The position numbers and the translations under genes are program-made. The notes beneath the pieces were generated by a model. The model had not been told where the DNA came from. It saw nothing but the letters and a program-made list of their open reading frames with translations, and did no database searches. This document shows, one piece after another, positions 36,976 to 46,079 of a stretch of 64,000 nucleotides of DNA (the first letter of the stretch is position 1; every line of letters starts with the position of its first letter). The stretch covers positions 2,141,501 through 2,205,500 of the forward strand of contig NZ_CP083951.1 of assembly GCF_006440675.2 (NCBI RefSeq). The letters are read 5' to 3'. The stretch is from Mesorhizobium sp. B2-8-5. Lineage in GTDB: Bacteria > Pseudomonadota > Alphaproteobacteria > Rhizobiales > Rhizobiaceae.

Positions 36976-38490
36976 ATGACGTTAGCGAAGGAAACGGCCG
37001 CACTTCTTGAGAAACTCGGCGTTGCCAAGGATGCGCTTTCGGGCGGCGACCTTGTCGTGCGCAGCCCGGTGACGGGCGAACAGATCGCGGCGCTGAAGTC
37101 GATTTCGGCCGCCGATGCCGGCAAGGCCATCGATGCCGCGCACAGGGCCTTCCAGGACTGGCGGCTGGTGCCGGGGCCGAAGCGGGGCGAACTGGTGCGT
37201 CTGCTCGGCGAGGAGTTGCGCGCGCATAAGGACGAGCTCGGCCGCCTGGTGTCGATCGAGGTCGGCAAGATCCCGTCCGAGGGTCTCGGCGAGGTGCAGG
37301 AAATGATCGACATCTGCGACTTCGCCGTAGGCCTTTCGCGCCAGCTCTATGGCCTGACGATCGCCACCGAGCGTCCCGGACACCGCATGATGGAGACCTG
37401 GCATCCGCTCGGCGTCGTCGGCGTGATCTCTGCCTTCAACTTCCCGGTCGCGGTGTGGTCGTGGAATGCGGCCCTTGCCTTTGTCTGCGGCGATGCGGTG
37501 GTGTGGAAGCCGTCGGAAAAGACCCCGCTGACCGCACTTGCCTGCGAGGCGATCTTCAAGCGCGCCGTCAAGCGTTTCGGCAAGGATGCGCCGGCAGGGC
37601 TGCTGCAGGTGCTGATCGGCGACCGCGTCGCCGGCGAGGTGCTGGTCGACCATCCCAAGGTGCCGCTGGTCTCGGCCACCGGCTCGACGCGCATGGGCCG
37701 GGAGGTCGGTCCTAGGCTCGCCAAGCGTTTTGCCCGTGCCGTGCTGGAGCTCGGCGGCAACAATGCCGGCATCGTGACGCCCACCGCCGATCTCGACATG
37801 GCGCTGCGTGCCATCGCCTTCGGCGCCATGGGCACGGCCGGCCAGCGCTGCACGACGCTCAGGCGCCTGTTCGTGCATGACAGCGTCTATGACGCGCTCT
37901 TGCCGCGGCTGAAGAAGGCCTATCAGTCCGTCTCGGTCGGCAATCCGCTGGAAGGCAAGGCGCTGGTCGGCCCGCTGATCGACAAGGCCGCCTTCGACAA
38001 CATGCAGAAGGCGTTGGAGGAAGCTGAGGCGCATGGCGGCAAGGTGACCGGCGGCACGCGCGTCGAGAACGGCCATCCGGACGCCTATTACGTGCATCCG
38101 GCACTGGTCGAGATGCCGAAGCAGGTTTCGCCGGTGACGGAAGAGACCTTCGCGCCGATCCTCTATGTGATGAAATATTCCGATTTCGACGAGGCGCTGG
38201 AGCAGCACAATGCGGTCGGCGCCGGCCTGTCGTCGTCGATCTTCACGCGCGACCTGCAGGAATCGGAGCGCTTCCTGGGTGTCGACGGTTCGGACTGCGG
38301 CATCGCCAACGTCAACATCGGCACCTCGGGCGCCGAGATCGGCGGGGCGTTCGGTGGCGAGAAGGAGACGGGCGGTGGCCGCGAGAGCGGCTCGGATGCC
38401 TGGAAGGCCTACATGCGCCGCGCCACCAACACGGTGAACTATTCCAAGGCGCTGCCGCTCGCGCAAGGCGTGTCGTTCGACATCGATTGA
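36976..38490 (+). CDS. ALDH7-type aldehyde dehydrogenase (alpha-aminoadipate semialdehyde / L-piperidine-6-carboxylate dehydrogenase)
   Basis: The 504-residue NAD(P)-dependent enzyme is of the antiquitin (ALDH7) family, which oxidises alpha-aminoadipate semialdehyde in lysine catabolism. The nucleophile is C292 in GTAGQRCTTLRR and the general base E258 in LELGGNNAG. The GNNAGIV segment and the C-terminal GGAFGGEKETGGGRESGSD match ALDH7 rather than betaine-aldehyde dehydrogenases. ATG at 36976. It stands alone; glutaryl-CoA dehydrogenase, a later lysine-pathway enzyme, is about 10 kb away. Confidence 0.88.
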   Translation: MTLAKETAALLEKLGVAKDALSGGDLVVRSPVTGEQIAALKSISAADAGKAIDAAHRAFQDWRLVPGPKRGELVRLLGEELRAHKDELGRLVSIEVGKIPSEGLGEVQEMIDICDFAVGLSRQLYGLTIATERPGHRMMETWHPLGVVGVISAFNFPVAVWSWNAALAFVCGDAVVWKPSEKTPLTALACEAIFKRAVKRFGKDAPAGLLQVLIGDRVAGEVLVDHPKVPLVSATGSTRMGREVGPRLAKRFARAVLELGGNNAGIVTPTADLDMALRAIAFGAMGTAGQRCTTLRRLFVHDSVYDALLPRLKKAYQSVSVGNPLEGKALVGPLIDKAAFDNMQKALEEAEAHGGKVTGGTRVENGHPDAYYVHPALVEMPKQVSPVTEETFAPILYVMKYSDFDEALEQHNAVGAGLSSSIFTRDLQESERFLGVDGSDCGIANVNIGTSGAEIGGAFGGEKETGGGRESGSDAWKAYMRRATNTVNYSKALPLAQGVSFDID

Positions 38491-38575
38491 GGACGAGCGA
38501 CGGGTTAGCCCTCACCCGCGAGCTGACCCGGCCCGCCTATCGATCAGGCCATGCAGGCGGAAGGCGGGCGATTGG

Positions 38576-39652
38576 TCAGAAAGCCTTGCCGGTGGCCGGA
38601 TCGAAGAGGCGGAGCGCGTCCGCATCGAAGACGAACGCGCATGGCTGACCCTTGGCGACGCGGGCGCGCGGCGGCAATGTCGCCGTCAAGTTCTGCGCGC
38701 CGATCCGGGCAGTGGTGACCTGTTCGGGACCGGTCAGTTCAACGACGTCGATCTCGACCGGCAGCGACAGATCCGCGTCGGCGCTCGACCCCAGCCGGAG
38801 CGCTTCCGGCCTCACTCCGACGATGACCTGAGCACCGTCGCGGCCTGCGTCGGCGTAGCGAGCCGGAATCGCCAGCCGCGCATCGGTGCCTGCAATCGCC
38901 AGCTTGCCGTCCTCGACGGTCGCTTCCAGCATGTTCATCGACGGCGCGCCGACGAAGCCCGCGACATAGAGCGTCGCCGGATGGTTGTAGATCTCTTCCG
39001 GCGTGCCCAGTTGTTCGATGCGGCCGTCGCGCATGACGGCGATGCGGGTCGCCAGCGTCATCGCCTCGATCTGGTCATGGGTGACGTAGACGACCGTGGT
39101 GCGCAGCATTTCATGCAGGCGCTTCAGTTCGGTGCGCATTTCCAGCCGCAGCTTGGCGTCAAGATTGGAGAGCGGCTCGTCGAACAGGAAGACCTGCGGC
39201 TTGCGCACCAAAGCGCGGCCGATGGCGACGCGCTGGCGCTGGCCGCCGGAGAGCTGGCCGGGCTTGCGGTCGAGCAGGTTCTCGATCTGCAGCAATCTTG
39301 CCGCCTCGCGCACCGCCTTGTCGCGCTCGGCGGCGGGGACTTTGCGCATTTCAAGGCCGAAGCCGATGTTGCGGCTGACGGTGAGGTTCGGATAGAGCGC
39401 GTAGGACTGGAAGACCATGGCGATGTCGCGGTTTTTCGGATGCACGCCAAGCACCGACCGGCCGCCGATCAGCACATCGCCGCTGGTCGCCTCGGCGAGA
39501 CCGGCGATGATGTTGAGCAAAGTGGACTTGCCACAGCCCGACGAACCGAGCAGCACCAGGAACTCGCCATTCTCGAGCGCGATGTCGATGCCTTTCAGGG
39601 TTTCGACGCTGCCGTAATTCTTGCGGACATCGCGAATTTCAAGCGCGCTCAT
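38576..39652 (-). CDS. sugar ABC transporter ATP-binding protein (UgpC/MsmX type)
   Basis: The 358-residue ATPase has Walker A (GSSGCGKST), Q-loop (VFQSYALYPNLT), signature (LSGGQRQR), Walker B (VFLFDEPLSNLD) and H-loop (YVTHDQIEA). A C-terminal MalK-like regulatory/TOBE region follows. The start at 39652 (MSALEIRDVRKNYGS) is preferred over the open frame to 39724, since it overlaps the kinase gene by only 14 bases. It is the last gene of a six-gene minus-strand sugar operon and energises its two permeases. Confidence 0.9.
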   Translation of the reverse strand: MSALEIRDVRKNYGSVETLKGIDIALENGEFLVLLGSSGCGKSTLLNIIAGLAEATSGDVLIGGRSVLGVHPKNRDIAMVFQSYALYPNLTVSRNIGFGLEMRKVPAAERDKAVREAARLLQIENLLDRKPGQLSGGQRQRVAIGRALVRKPQVFLFDEPLSNLDAKLRLEMRTELKRLHEMLRTTVVYVTHDQIEAMTLATRIAVMRDGRIEQLGTPEEIYNHPATLYVAGFVGAPSMNMLEATVEDGKLAIAGTDARLAIPARYADAGRDGAQVIVGVRPEALRLGSSADADLSLPVEIDVVELTGPEQVTTARIGAQNLTATLPPRARVAKGQPCAFVFDADALRLFDPATGKAF

Positions 39653-40577
39653 GAACAGCATCCTCGAACTGGATCGGCCCGCCATAATCGCGGGGCAAGG
39701 TTGAAATGGCGCGCGAGGCCACAAGGATGGCGGCGGACAGGCATTTCACCAACGATTGCCCCTGTGCCAGTGCCGCCAGGAAGGCGGCGTTGAAGACATC
39801 GCCGGCGCCGATCGTGTCGATGACGGCGACTCGAGGTGCCGGCACTTGAATGAGCTCGCCGTCGGCGCCGATGGCGATCGCGCCGTCCGGCCCGCGCTTG
39901 ACGACGACCGTCGCTTCGTCCCGCATCCCGTCGCGGATCTTGCGCGCGGCTTCCGATGGACTTGCCAGGCCGGCCAGCGTGGTCGTCTCGACCTCGTTGA
40001 AGAGGGCCAGTGCGCAGCGCGACAGCCAGCCGCGCGCGGCGGTGCAGTTCGCTTGCGTCCAGCCATCGATCGGCCAGCCTGTGTCGAGCGCAACGGCGAC
40101 GCCATGCGCTTCGGCCCAGTCGAAGAAGGCGTCGTAATCGCGCGTCAGGTCGTCGGTGAGGAAAGAGCCGCAGAGCAGCGCGTAGCCGCCAGCAAGCCGA
40201 TTGCCGTCCAGCACGGAGAGCACGTCAGCCAGGCTGAAGCGAGGCAGGTGGCCGCGCGTGGTGAAGAAGGTGCGCTCGCCATCTGGATGGGTCATGCCGA
40301 CCGACAAAGTCGTGCCTTCGGGACGAACCGGCCATTTCTGCGCGCGGCGTCCGAAGGCTTCGCACAGCCAGCGCCCGAACTGGTCGTCGCCAATATTGGC
40401 GGCGATCTCGAAGTCGATGCCCAGCGCCTGCCAGGCAAGCGCGGTGTTGCCGGCCTGGCCACCGACCCGCAGGTCGTCATGATCGACGACGGTCTCCGTG
40501 CCGGCCTTCGGCCAGGGCGCGACGGGCCCGACGATCAGGTCGACATTGACGTTGCCGATCACCGCGAGCGGCCGCAT
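39639..40577 (-). CDS. PfkB-family carbohydrate kinase
   Basis: The 312-residue sugar kinase is of the PfkB/ribokinase family. The N-terminal signature region (VGGQAGNTALAWQALG) and the C-terminal ATP/anion-hole motif DTIGAGDVFNAAF with catalytic Asp are present. The start at 40577 overlaps the SIS gene stop (TGATG); the frame stays open to 40919 only as shadow sequence. Beside a SIS-domain gene and a sugar ABC transporter, this matches fructoselysine/fructosamine kinases (FrlD) in arrangement, but ribokinase-like kinases act on many sugars. Confidence 0.87.
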   Translation of the reverse strand: MRPLAVIGNVNVDLIVGPVAPWPKAGTETVVDHDDLRVGGQAGNTALAWQALGIDFEIAANIGDDQFGRWLCEAFGRRAQKWPVRPEGTTLSVGMTHPDGERTFFTTRGHLPRFSLADVLSVLDGNRLAGGYALLCGSFLTDDLTRDYDAFFDWAEAHGVAVALDTGWPIDGWTQANCTAARGWLSRCALALFNEVETTTLAGLASPSEAARKIRDGMRDEATVVVKRGPDGAIAIGADGELIQVPAPRVAVIDTIGAGDVFNAAFLAALAQGQSLVKCLSAAILVASRAISTLPRDYGGPIQFEDAVHERA

Positions 40578-41593
40578 CACTCGCTCCTGGTGATCTTGGT
40601 GGTGCGCACCGGCGTTCCGGCATTCTCGACGCGGGAATCGGCGAAGGCGATCATCAGGCGTTGCGCAACCGGCAGCATGGCAAAGATCGCCGCCAAGCCC
40701 GTGGCGGGCTTGAAGGCGAACGTGACCGCGCCTGCGACCGGCGGCTTGCCAGAGGCATCGAACATGATCAGCGGCGCGCCGGTCTCGACCACCGAAACGG
40801 CCATGGCGGTGATCAGCTCCGCGGTCGGGTCGTCGCCGCGGAAGAGGACGACGCCGATCTTGGGCCCGAGCATCTCCATCGGTCCGTGGCGAAGCTGACC
40901 GCCTTCGAGCGAAAAGCACGGCAGGCGCGACAATTCGGTCAGGCCGAGCCCCAGCGCCTCAGCGAGGCCCTGCAGCCTGCGGCCGGAGGTCACGACGGTC
41001 GCGACCGTGCTCAGCGCCGCGAGCGCGGCATCGATCTCGACCTCCTGAGGCGTCTTGAGAACGGCGAGCGCGCCGGCGGGATCGTCGCCAAGCGCGGCCA
41101 GGATGGCGAGGTGCAGGGCGAAGGTCACGGTCAGGCTGCGGGTCGCGGCAAAGGCAAGCTCGGTGCCGCCGGCGCCGACGAGGCAAGGCACCGTACGGCC
41201 GAGGAAGGAACCGGCCTCCAGCGTCAGGCCGAAGGTTTCGGCGCGATCGCCGGTCTCGGCAAACCAGCGCAGGACTTCGGCGCTTTCACCGGATTGCGAG
41301 GTGACGAGCACGGTCCGGCCTGTAAGCGGCAGCGGCTGGCCGAGTTGCTCCGAGAGCGGCATGGCGATGGCATCGATGCCATGCGCGCGATAGAGCGGCT
41401 CGACGGCGCGCGCGACGGCATGCGAGGCGCCCATGCCGAGCAGGACGAGCCTGCCGTTTTTCCTGATCGAGGCGGCGACCTCGGCGGCGGCCTCTCGATT
41501 GCTCTCGAACGAGGCAAGCGCATCCTCATGCTGACGCGCCATCTCGCGGTCGATTGCGACAAGCCCTGCCGGGCGTTTCTTCTCTGCAGTCAT
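40577..41593 (-). CDS. SIS-domain sugar isomerase/deglycase-like protein
   Basis: The 338-residue protein has two SIS (sugar isomerase) domains like the isomerase half of GlmS, AgaS and FrlB. The first SIS domain shows LVLLGMGASHAVARAVEPLY and the phosphosugar-binding SQSGESAEV. The second contains SLEGGQLRHGPMEML, with the likely catalytic Glu. It lacks the glutaminase domain, so it is not GlmS. With the adjacent PfkB kinase it could be a fructosamine-6-phosphate deglycase or an amino-sugar-phosphate deaminase/isomerase. Start at 41593. Confidence 0.85.
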   Translation of the reverse strand: MTAEKKRPAGLVAIDREMARQHEDALASFESNREAAAEVAASIRKNGRLVLLGMGASHAVARAVEPLYRAHGIDAIAMPLSEQLGQPLPLTGRTVLVTSQSGESAEVLRWFAETGDRAETFGLTLEAGSFLGRTVPCLVGAGGTELAFAATRSLTVTFALHLAILAALGDDPAGALAVLKTPQEVEIDAALAALSTVATVVTSGRRLQGLAEALGLGLTELSRLPCFSLEGGQLRHGPMEMLGPKIGVVLFRGDDPTAELITAMAVSVVETGAPLIMFDASGKPPVAGAVTFAFKPATGLAAIFAMLPVAQRLMIAFADSRVENAGTPVRTTKITRSE

Positions 41594-41595
41594 GA

Positions 41596-42441
41596 TTATC
41601 CTTTCACTCCGCCGCTGGTGAGGCCCGAGATCAGCGCGCGTTGCATGACGAGGCCGATCAGCACCGGCGGCAAGGCCGCGAGCACGCCGGCGGTGGCGAT
41701 CAGTCCGTAGTCGGAAACGCGGCCGCCGGCGAGATCGGCGATGGCGACCGTCAGGGTCTTTGCCCGCTGGTCCGAGGTGAAGAGCAGGGCATAGAAGAAC
41801 TCGTCCCAGGCAAGCAGCACGGCAAACAGCGCCGATGTCGCCACGACGGGCGCCGCCAGCGGCAAGGTGATGATGCGCCACGTCTGGAGCAGCCCGGCCC
41901 CGTCGATCATCGCCGCGGCCTCGATCTCGCGCGGGATGGAATCGAAACCCGATTTCATCAGCCAGGTGGTGAAGGGCGCGAGGATCGTCAGATAGATCAG
42001 CGCCAGGCCGAAGACGTTGTTGAGCAGGCCGAGATAGGACAAGCCCATATAAAGCGGCACGGAGAGCGCCACCGGCGGCAGCATATAGGTGGCGATCACC
42101 ATCGACAGCGACCAGCCTACCGAAGGCGTGCGTGAGACAGCCCAGCCGGCCGGCACGGCAAGAACGATAGCGGCAAGCGTCGCCATGCCGGCGACTTCCA
42201 GGCTGTTGCGCAGCGAAGCGGTGAAGGCGGCGCCGGCGCTGTTTTCGGCCGTCGACAGAAGCTGCGCGTAACGGGAGAAGTCGGCCGCCTGCGGCCACCA
42301 GCGCAGCGGCTTGGCGGCAAGATCGGCCGCCGGCGATATGCTCATGACGAAGAGCCAGGCAAGCGGCGCCAGGATCACGGCGGCAAGCAGGATCGCGCAG
42401 ACATAGATGAAAGCGGTGAAGACCGGGCTCTTGCGTTCCAT
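41596..42441 (-). CDS. sugar ABC transporter permease (MalG type)
   Basis: The 281-residue inner-membrane permease has about six membrane segments. The EAA loop is EAAAMIDGAGLLQTWRIITL, as in carbohydrate uptake transporter family 1. It ends two bases before the SIS gene and overlaps the upstream permease by one base. Partner of the MalF-type permease and the UgpC-type ATPase. Confidence 0.92.
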   Translation of the reverse strand: MERKSPVFTAFIYVCAILLAAVILAPLAWLFVMSISPAADLAAKPLRWWPQAADFSRYAQLLSTAENSAGAAFTASLRNSLEVAGMATLAAIVLAVPAGWAVSRTPSVGWSLSMVIATYMLPPVALSVPLYMGLSYLGLLNNVFGLALIYLTILAPFTTWLMKSGFDSIPREIEAAAMIDGAGLLQTWRIITLPLAAPVVATSALFAVLLAWDEFFYALLFTSDQRAKTLTVAIADLAGGRVSDYGLIATAGVLAALPPVLIGLVMQRALISGLTSGGVKG

Positions 42442-43325
42442 CAGGTGGCACTCCCCGCGGTCTTCCTGACCAGCGCCGCATAGGCGACGGCGAGCACGGT
42501 GACGAGCAAGGTGACGATCAGCGCCAGCGATGCGCCGGAGCCGGCGCGCTGGAAGGAGAAGGCCTCCTGATAGACGAGGATCGACAGCGAGCGGGTGCTG
42601 TTGGCCGGGCCGCCGCGGGTCATGACCCAGATGATGTCGAAGACCTTGAAGGCCTCGATGGTGCGCAGCACCAGCGCCACCATCAGCGGACCGGCGAGAT
42701 AGGGCAGGATGACGAAACGAAAGCGGTTGAACGGGCCGGCGCCGTCGACAAGCGCCGCAGCGGTGATGTCGCGCGGCACCGCTTGCAGGGCGGCGAGCGC
42801 GATCAGCGCGACAAGCGGAAAATTCTTCCAGCAGTCGGCGACAATCAGAGCCGCGAGCGCCGTGCCGGGCTCACCCAGCCACGAGCGATAGTCATCGAGG
42901 AGATGGAGTTGCGTCAAGGCTGCGTTCAGCGCGCCATATTCGGGATTGTAGATCAGCCGCCAGAGCGTCGCGTTGACGACGGTGGGCAGCGCCCATGGCA
43001 GGATCATCAGCCCGCGCAAGACCGCGCGGCCACGGAATTCCTGATTGAGCAGAAGAGCCGCAAGCACGCCGATCACCATCTCGGCGGCGACCGAGATGAC
43101 CGCAAACCAGGTGGTTGTGACCAGCGTGCGGCTGAAGTTCGAGCTCGTCAGCATCTTGGTGTAGTTGTCGAAGCCAACGTAATTGCCAGCCGTGCCGACC
43201 AGCTGGGCGTCGGTGAAGGAGAGCCTGACCGTATCGACCAACGGCCAGCCGATGACGGCGACCATGATCACCAGAAGCGGCAGCATCAACAGCCACGCGC
43301 GAGTCGTCATCCAGGTGCCTGACAT
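42441..43325 (-). CDS. sugar ABC transporter permease (MalF type)
   Basis: The 294-residue inner-membrane permease has six membrane segments. The first is LLMLPLLVIMVAVIGWPL near residue 12. The EAA-like loop is TAAALVDGAGPFNRFRFVIL. It follows the binding-protein gene by 83 bases and shares one base with the next permease. It is part of the six-gene operon. Confidence 0.92.
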   Translation of the reverse strand: MSGTWMTTRAWLLMLPLLVIMVAVIGWPLVDTVRLSFTDAQLVGTAGNYVGFDNYTKMLTSSNFSRTLVTTTWFAVISVAAEMVIGVLAALLLNQEFRGRAVLRGLMILPWALPTVVNATLWRLIYNPEYGALNAALTQLHLLDDYRSWLGEPGTALAALIVADCWKNFPLVALIALAALQAVPRDITAAALVDGAGPFNRFRFVILPYLAGPLMVALVLRTIEAFKVFDIIWVMTRGGPANSTRSLSILVYQEAFSFQRAGSGASLALIVTLLVTVLAVAYAALVRKTAGSAT

Positions 43326-43408
43326 GGCGCCTCTCTTCCTTCATCCGGTCAGAAATAGCACGGGCGGCGCTCATGTATGAGGCCGCCCGCCCGTCGGGGA
43401 ACGCCGGA

Positions 43409-44647
43409 TCAGAGGCCGCTGTTTTCGGCAGCGGTCTTGAGCGCGTCTTCCGGCGCCGTCTGGCCGAGCAGCGATTCCTGGATCGCCTGCTGCAGTGCCG
43501 TCGACAGCTGCTGATATTTCGGCGTGGTCGGGCGCGGATACATCGCGGCGAGACCGAGCTTGGCGGCGGCGATCAGTTCTTCCTGGCCCTTGGTGACGGC
43601 CGGATCGTCATAGGACGAGGCCCAGATCGGCAGCGAGAGCTTGGCATACTGGTTCTGCGTCGCCTGCGAGGTCATGAACTCGATGTATTTCCAGGCTTCG
43701 TCCTGGTGCTTCGACACCGCGGTGATGCCAAGGCCCATCGAGCCGTTGACGGCCGAGACCTCGCTGGTGCCGGCAACCCCCGGCGCCGGCACCACGCCGA
43801 CCTTGCCCGCGACCTTGGAGTCCTTCGGATCGTTGGCCATGTTGTACATGTAGGTCCAGTTCAGCGCGAAGGCGGCATCGCCGTTCTCGAACACCTTGCG
43901 GACGTCTTCTTCCAGGAATTCCTTCGAATTCGGATTGGTCAGGCCCGACTTGTAGCTGTCGACCATGTATTTCAGCGCCGATAGGCCGCCGCCGTTCTGG
44001 AAGTCGGGCTTGCCGTCCTTGAGGAAGTCGCCGCCATAGGCGCTGACCAGCGTGGTGTAGTCACAAACGGCGGCTTCGGCCTGCGACCAGCTCCAGGCGA
44101 TCGGCGTCTTCAGCAGGCCCTTGTCCTGGATGATCTTGGCCTGCTGGCCGAGCTCTTCCCAGGTCTTCGGCGGCGCCTTGATGCCGGCCTTTTCGAGGAT
44201 TTCCTTGTTGTAGAACAAATACTTGGTGTCGAGGATCCACGGCATGCCATAGTACTTGCCGTCATACTGGACGGTGGTCCAGGCGCCGGGCAGCACGCCC
44301 TTCTTCATGTCGTCGGTGATCTTCGAAGACACGTCGACCAGCACCTTGTTGGTCGCATATTCGGCCGGCCAGATGACGTCGAACAGCACCACGTCGTAGC
44401 CGCCGCCGGATCCTTGGGCGAGCACGGTCTTGTCGTGCAGGCCTTCATAGGGGACGAATTCGAGATTGACCTTGATGTCCGGATTGGCCTTGGTGAAGGC
44501 CTCCGTCATCGAGCGCACGTCGGCCTCGCTGTAGGCGGCCTGGGCCATGAAGAGCGCGTTCAAGGTGGTTTCAGCAAAGGCGTGCGGGACGAGCAGTCCG
44601 CCGACGAACACCGCGCCCAGAAGTGTCTTACCGATCGATTTCAGCAT
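43409..44647 (-). CDS. extracellular sugar-binding protein (family 1)
   Basis: The 412-residue periplasmic binding protein has a Sec signal peptide (KSIGKTLLGAVFVGG, then LLVPHAFA, cleavage before ETTL). The mature part is a two-lobed solute-binding protein with the motifs AYSEADVRSMTEAFTKANPD, GGYDVVLFDVIW and FALNWTYMYNMAN. ATG at 44645-44647 has GGGAGAAAG upstream; the frame opens earlier at 44761. It is the first gene of the minus-strand sugar operon and is divergent from the ROK repressor. The ligand is not evident from sequence. Confidence 0.9.
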   Translation of the reverse strand: MLKSIGKTLLGAVFVGGLLVPHAFAETTLNALFMAQAAYSEADVRSMTEAFTKANPDIKVNLEFVPYEGLHDKTVLAQGSGGGYDVVLFDVIWPAEYATNKVLVDVSSKITDDMKKGVLPGAWTTVQYDGKYYGMPWILDTKYLFYNKEILEKAGIKAPPKTWEELGQQAKIIQDKGLLKTPIAWSWSQAEAAVCDYTTLVSAYGGDFLKDGKPDFQNGGGLSALKYMVDSYKSGLTNPNSKEFLEEDVRKVFENGDAAFALNWTYMYNMANDPKDSKVAGKVGVVPAPGVAGTSEVSAVNGSMGLGITAVSKHQDEAWKYIEFMTSQATQNQYAKLSLPIWASSYDDPAVTKGQEELIAAAKLGLAAMYPRPTTPKYQQLSTALQQAIQESLLGQTAPEDALKTAAENSGL

Positions 44648-44803
44648 TTGTCTTTCTCCCATTTTCGACAACTGCGAGTGGGCGGCCAGGACTGCGCCGC
44701 TTCCCCAAATTCGCATCGCGTCTGACCGGATCCGTCCCCAACGGCCTGCGGCGGAGCCCAAAAGCTTTTGCCGTCTTTTTGTAGAGCCGCAGGGGTCTCA
44801 CCT

Positions 44804-44828
44804 ATTAAGTCAATTCGCTTGACTTAAT
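44804..44828. promoter_or_regulatory. perfect 10-bp inverted repeat, probable ROK repressor operator
   Basis: ATTAAGTCAA (44804-44813) and TTGACTTAAT (44819-44828) form a perfect dyad around TTCGC. The site is in the 223-base divergent region between the sugar operon and the ROK gene, 43 bases upstream of the chosen ROK start. It is AT-rich with a central GC-containing spacer, similar in type to NagC/Mlc operators. It probably controls both directions. Confidence 0.68.
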
Positions 44829-44870
44829 TAGTCGATCAATCCTTTAATGGAGTCAAGAGGGGAAACGACG

Positions 44871-46073
44871 GTGCACGACATCAGCCCGATCCGTGCCAAA
44901 AGCGGCACCAACCAGGAGGGTACCAGCGCGCATAACCGCCGCGTCATGATCGAGGCGCTGCGGCTCAACGGCGCGCTTTCGCGCGCCGACCTGGCGCGGG
45001 CGACGCAGCTTACCAAGCAGGCGGTTTCCAACATCATCGAGGATCTCGAGCGCGACGGGCTGGTTGTCGCGCTGGATGCGGTGCGCAAGGGCAGGGGGCA
45101 GCCCTTCACACCCTACCGGCTGGTTCCCGAGGGAGCCTTCGCCATCGGGCTGCAGATCGACCGGCATCTGACGCGCGTCGTGGTGGTCGACCTCGTCGGC
45201 AAGGTGATCGCGCGCGCCGAGGCGGGGCTGCCGCTCGACGAGCCTTCGGCGGGCGTCAAGATCATCCTCGGCCTCGTCGACCGCGTCAGGCGCGAGCTGG
45301 CTTCCTTGTTTGCCCAGTCCGAGCGGCGGCTGGTCGGGTTGGGCGTCGCCATGCCCGGACCGTTCGGGCTGAAGAACCCCGACAACAAATGGATGATGCC
45401 GGCCTGGCAGCAATTTCCCCTGGTGCAGGCGCTTGCGGCCGGCACTGGGCTCAATGTCGGCCTGCAGAACGACGCGGCGGCCTGCGCGACTGCGGAGCGG
45501 ATCGTCGGCGCGGCGCATGGCGTCGATCACGCCGTCTGCCTTTATGTCGGTTACGGCATAGCCGCCGGGCTGATTCTCAACGGCGAACTCTATAGCGGCG
45601 GCAACGGCAATGCGGGCGAGATCGGCATGGCGTTGCTTGCGCCGGCCGGCCCCGGTTCCACGCCGCTCGAACACCGTGCATCGCTGGCCTCGCTCTACCA
45701 GCATCTCGGCCTCGACCCCACCGAGAGGGGTCTCTACGAGACGCTCGGCGCGCTGGCGCTTGCGCGGGATCCGCGGATCATGGGCTGGGTCGAGAAAGCC
45801 GCGTCCGACCTGCGCTGGAGCGTGCATCTGATCGAAACGATCTTCGATCCGCAAACCGTCATCCTCACCAGCAGCGCGCCCGAGGCGCTGGCCCGGCTCC
45901 TGCTTCAGGCCATGCATCCGCTGCTGCCGTCGATCGCGGATCGTTCCGTCCGCCGCCTGCCTCGACTGCAACTCGGCACCACCGATCCCTGGGCGATCGC
46001 GGTGGGCGCAGCGGCAGAGCCGATCAGCCGGGCCTTCGATCCGCGTTTTTCCGCCATCCTGAAGGCCGGATAG
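44871..46073 (+). CDS. ROK-family transcriptional repressor (NagC/XylR type)
   Basis: The 400-residue repressor has an N-terminal winged helix (LSRADLARATQLTKQAVSNI) followed by a ROK sugar-kinase-like domain with signature GGNGNAGEIGM. The zinc-binding Cys cluster of ROK repressors is not obvious. The GTG at 44871 is preferred because AGAGGGGA lies upstream; an ATG at 44847 in frame lacks a ribosome-binding site. It is divergent from the sugar operon and presumably represses it until a sugar or sugar phosphate binds. Confidence 0.88.
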   Translation: MHDISPIRAKSGTNQEGTSAHNRRVMIEALRLNGALSRADLARATQLTKQAVSNIIEDLERDGLVVALDAVRKGRGQPFTPYRLVPEGAFAIGLQIDRHLTRVVVVDLVGKVIARAEAGLPLDEPSAGVKIILGLVDRVRRELASLFAQSERRLVGLGVAMPGPFGLKNPDNKWMMPAWQQFPLVQALAAGTGLNVGLQNDAAACATAERIVGAAHGVDHAVCLYVGYGIAAGLILNGELYSGGNGNAGEIGMALLAPAGPGSTPLEHRASLASLYQHLGLDPTERGLYETLGALALARDPRIMGWVEKAASDLRWSVHLIETIFDPQTVILTSSAPEALARLLLQAMHPLLPSIADRSVRRLPRLQLGTTDPWAIAVGAAAEPISRAFDPRFSAILKAG

Positions 46074-46079
46074 AAGCGG

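Noticed and set aside
36695..37003. Minus-strand frame in the spacer before the aldehyde dehydrogenase
   Set aside because: Most of it is intergenic, with composition not clearly coding and no family recognised; it overlaps the dehydrogenase start.
42783..43322. Plus-strand frame opposite the sugar permease
   Set aside because: Gln/Arg/Asp-rich antisense reading of a membrane-protein gene, a common artefact.
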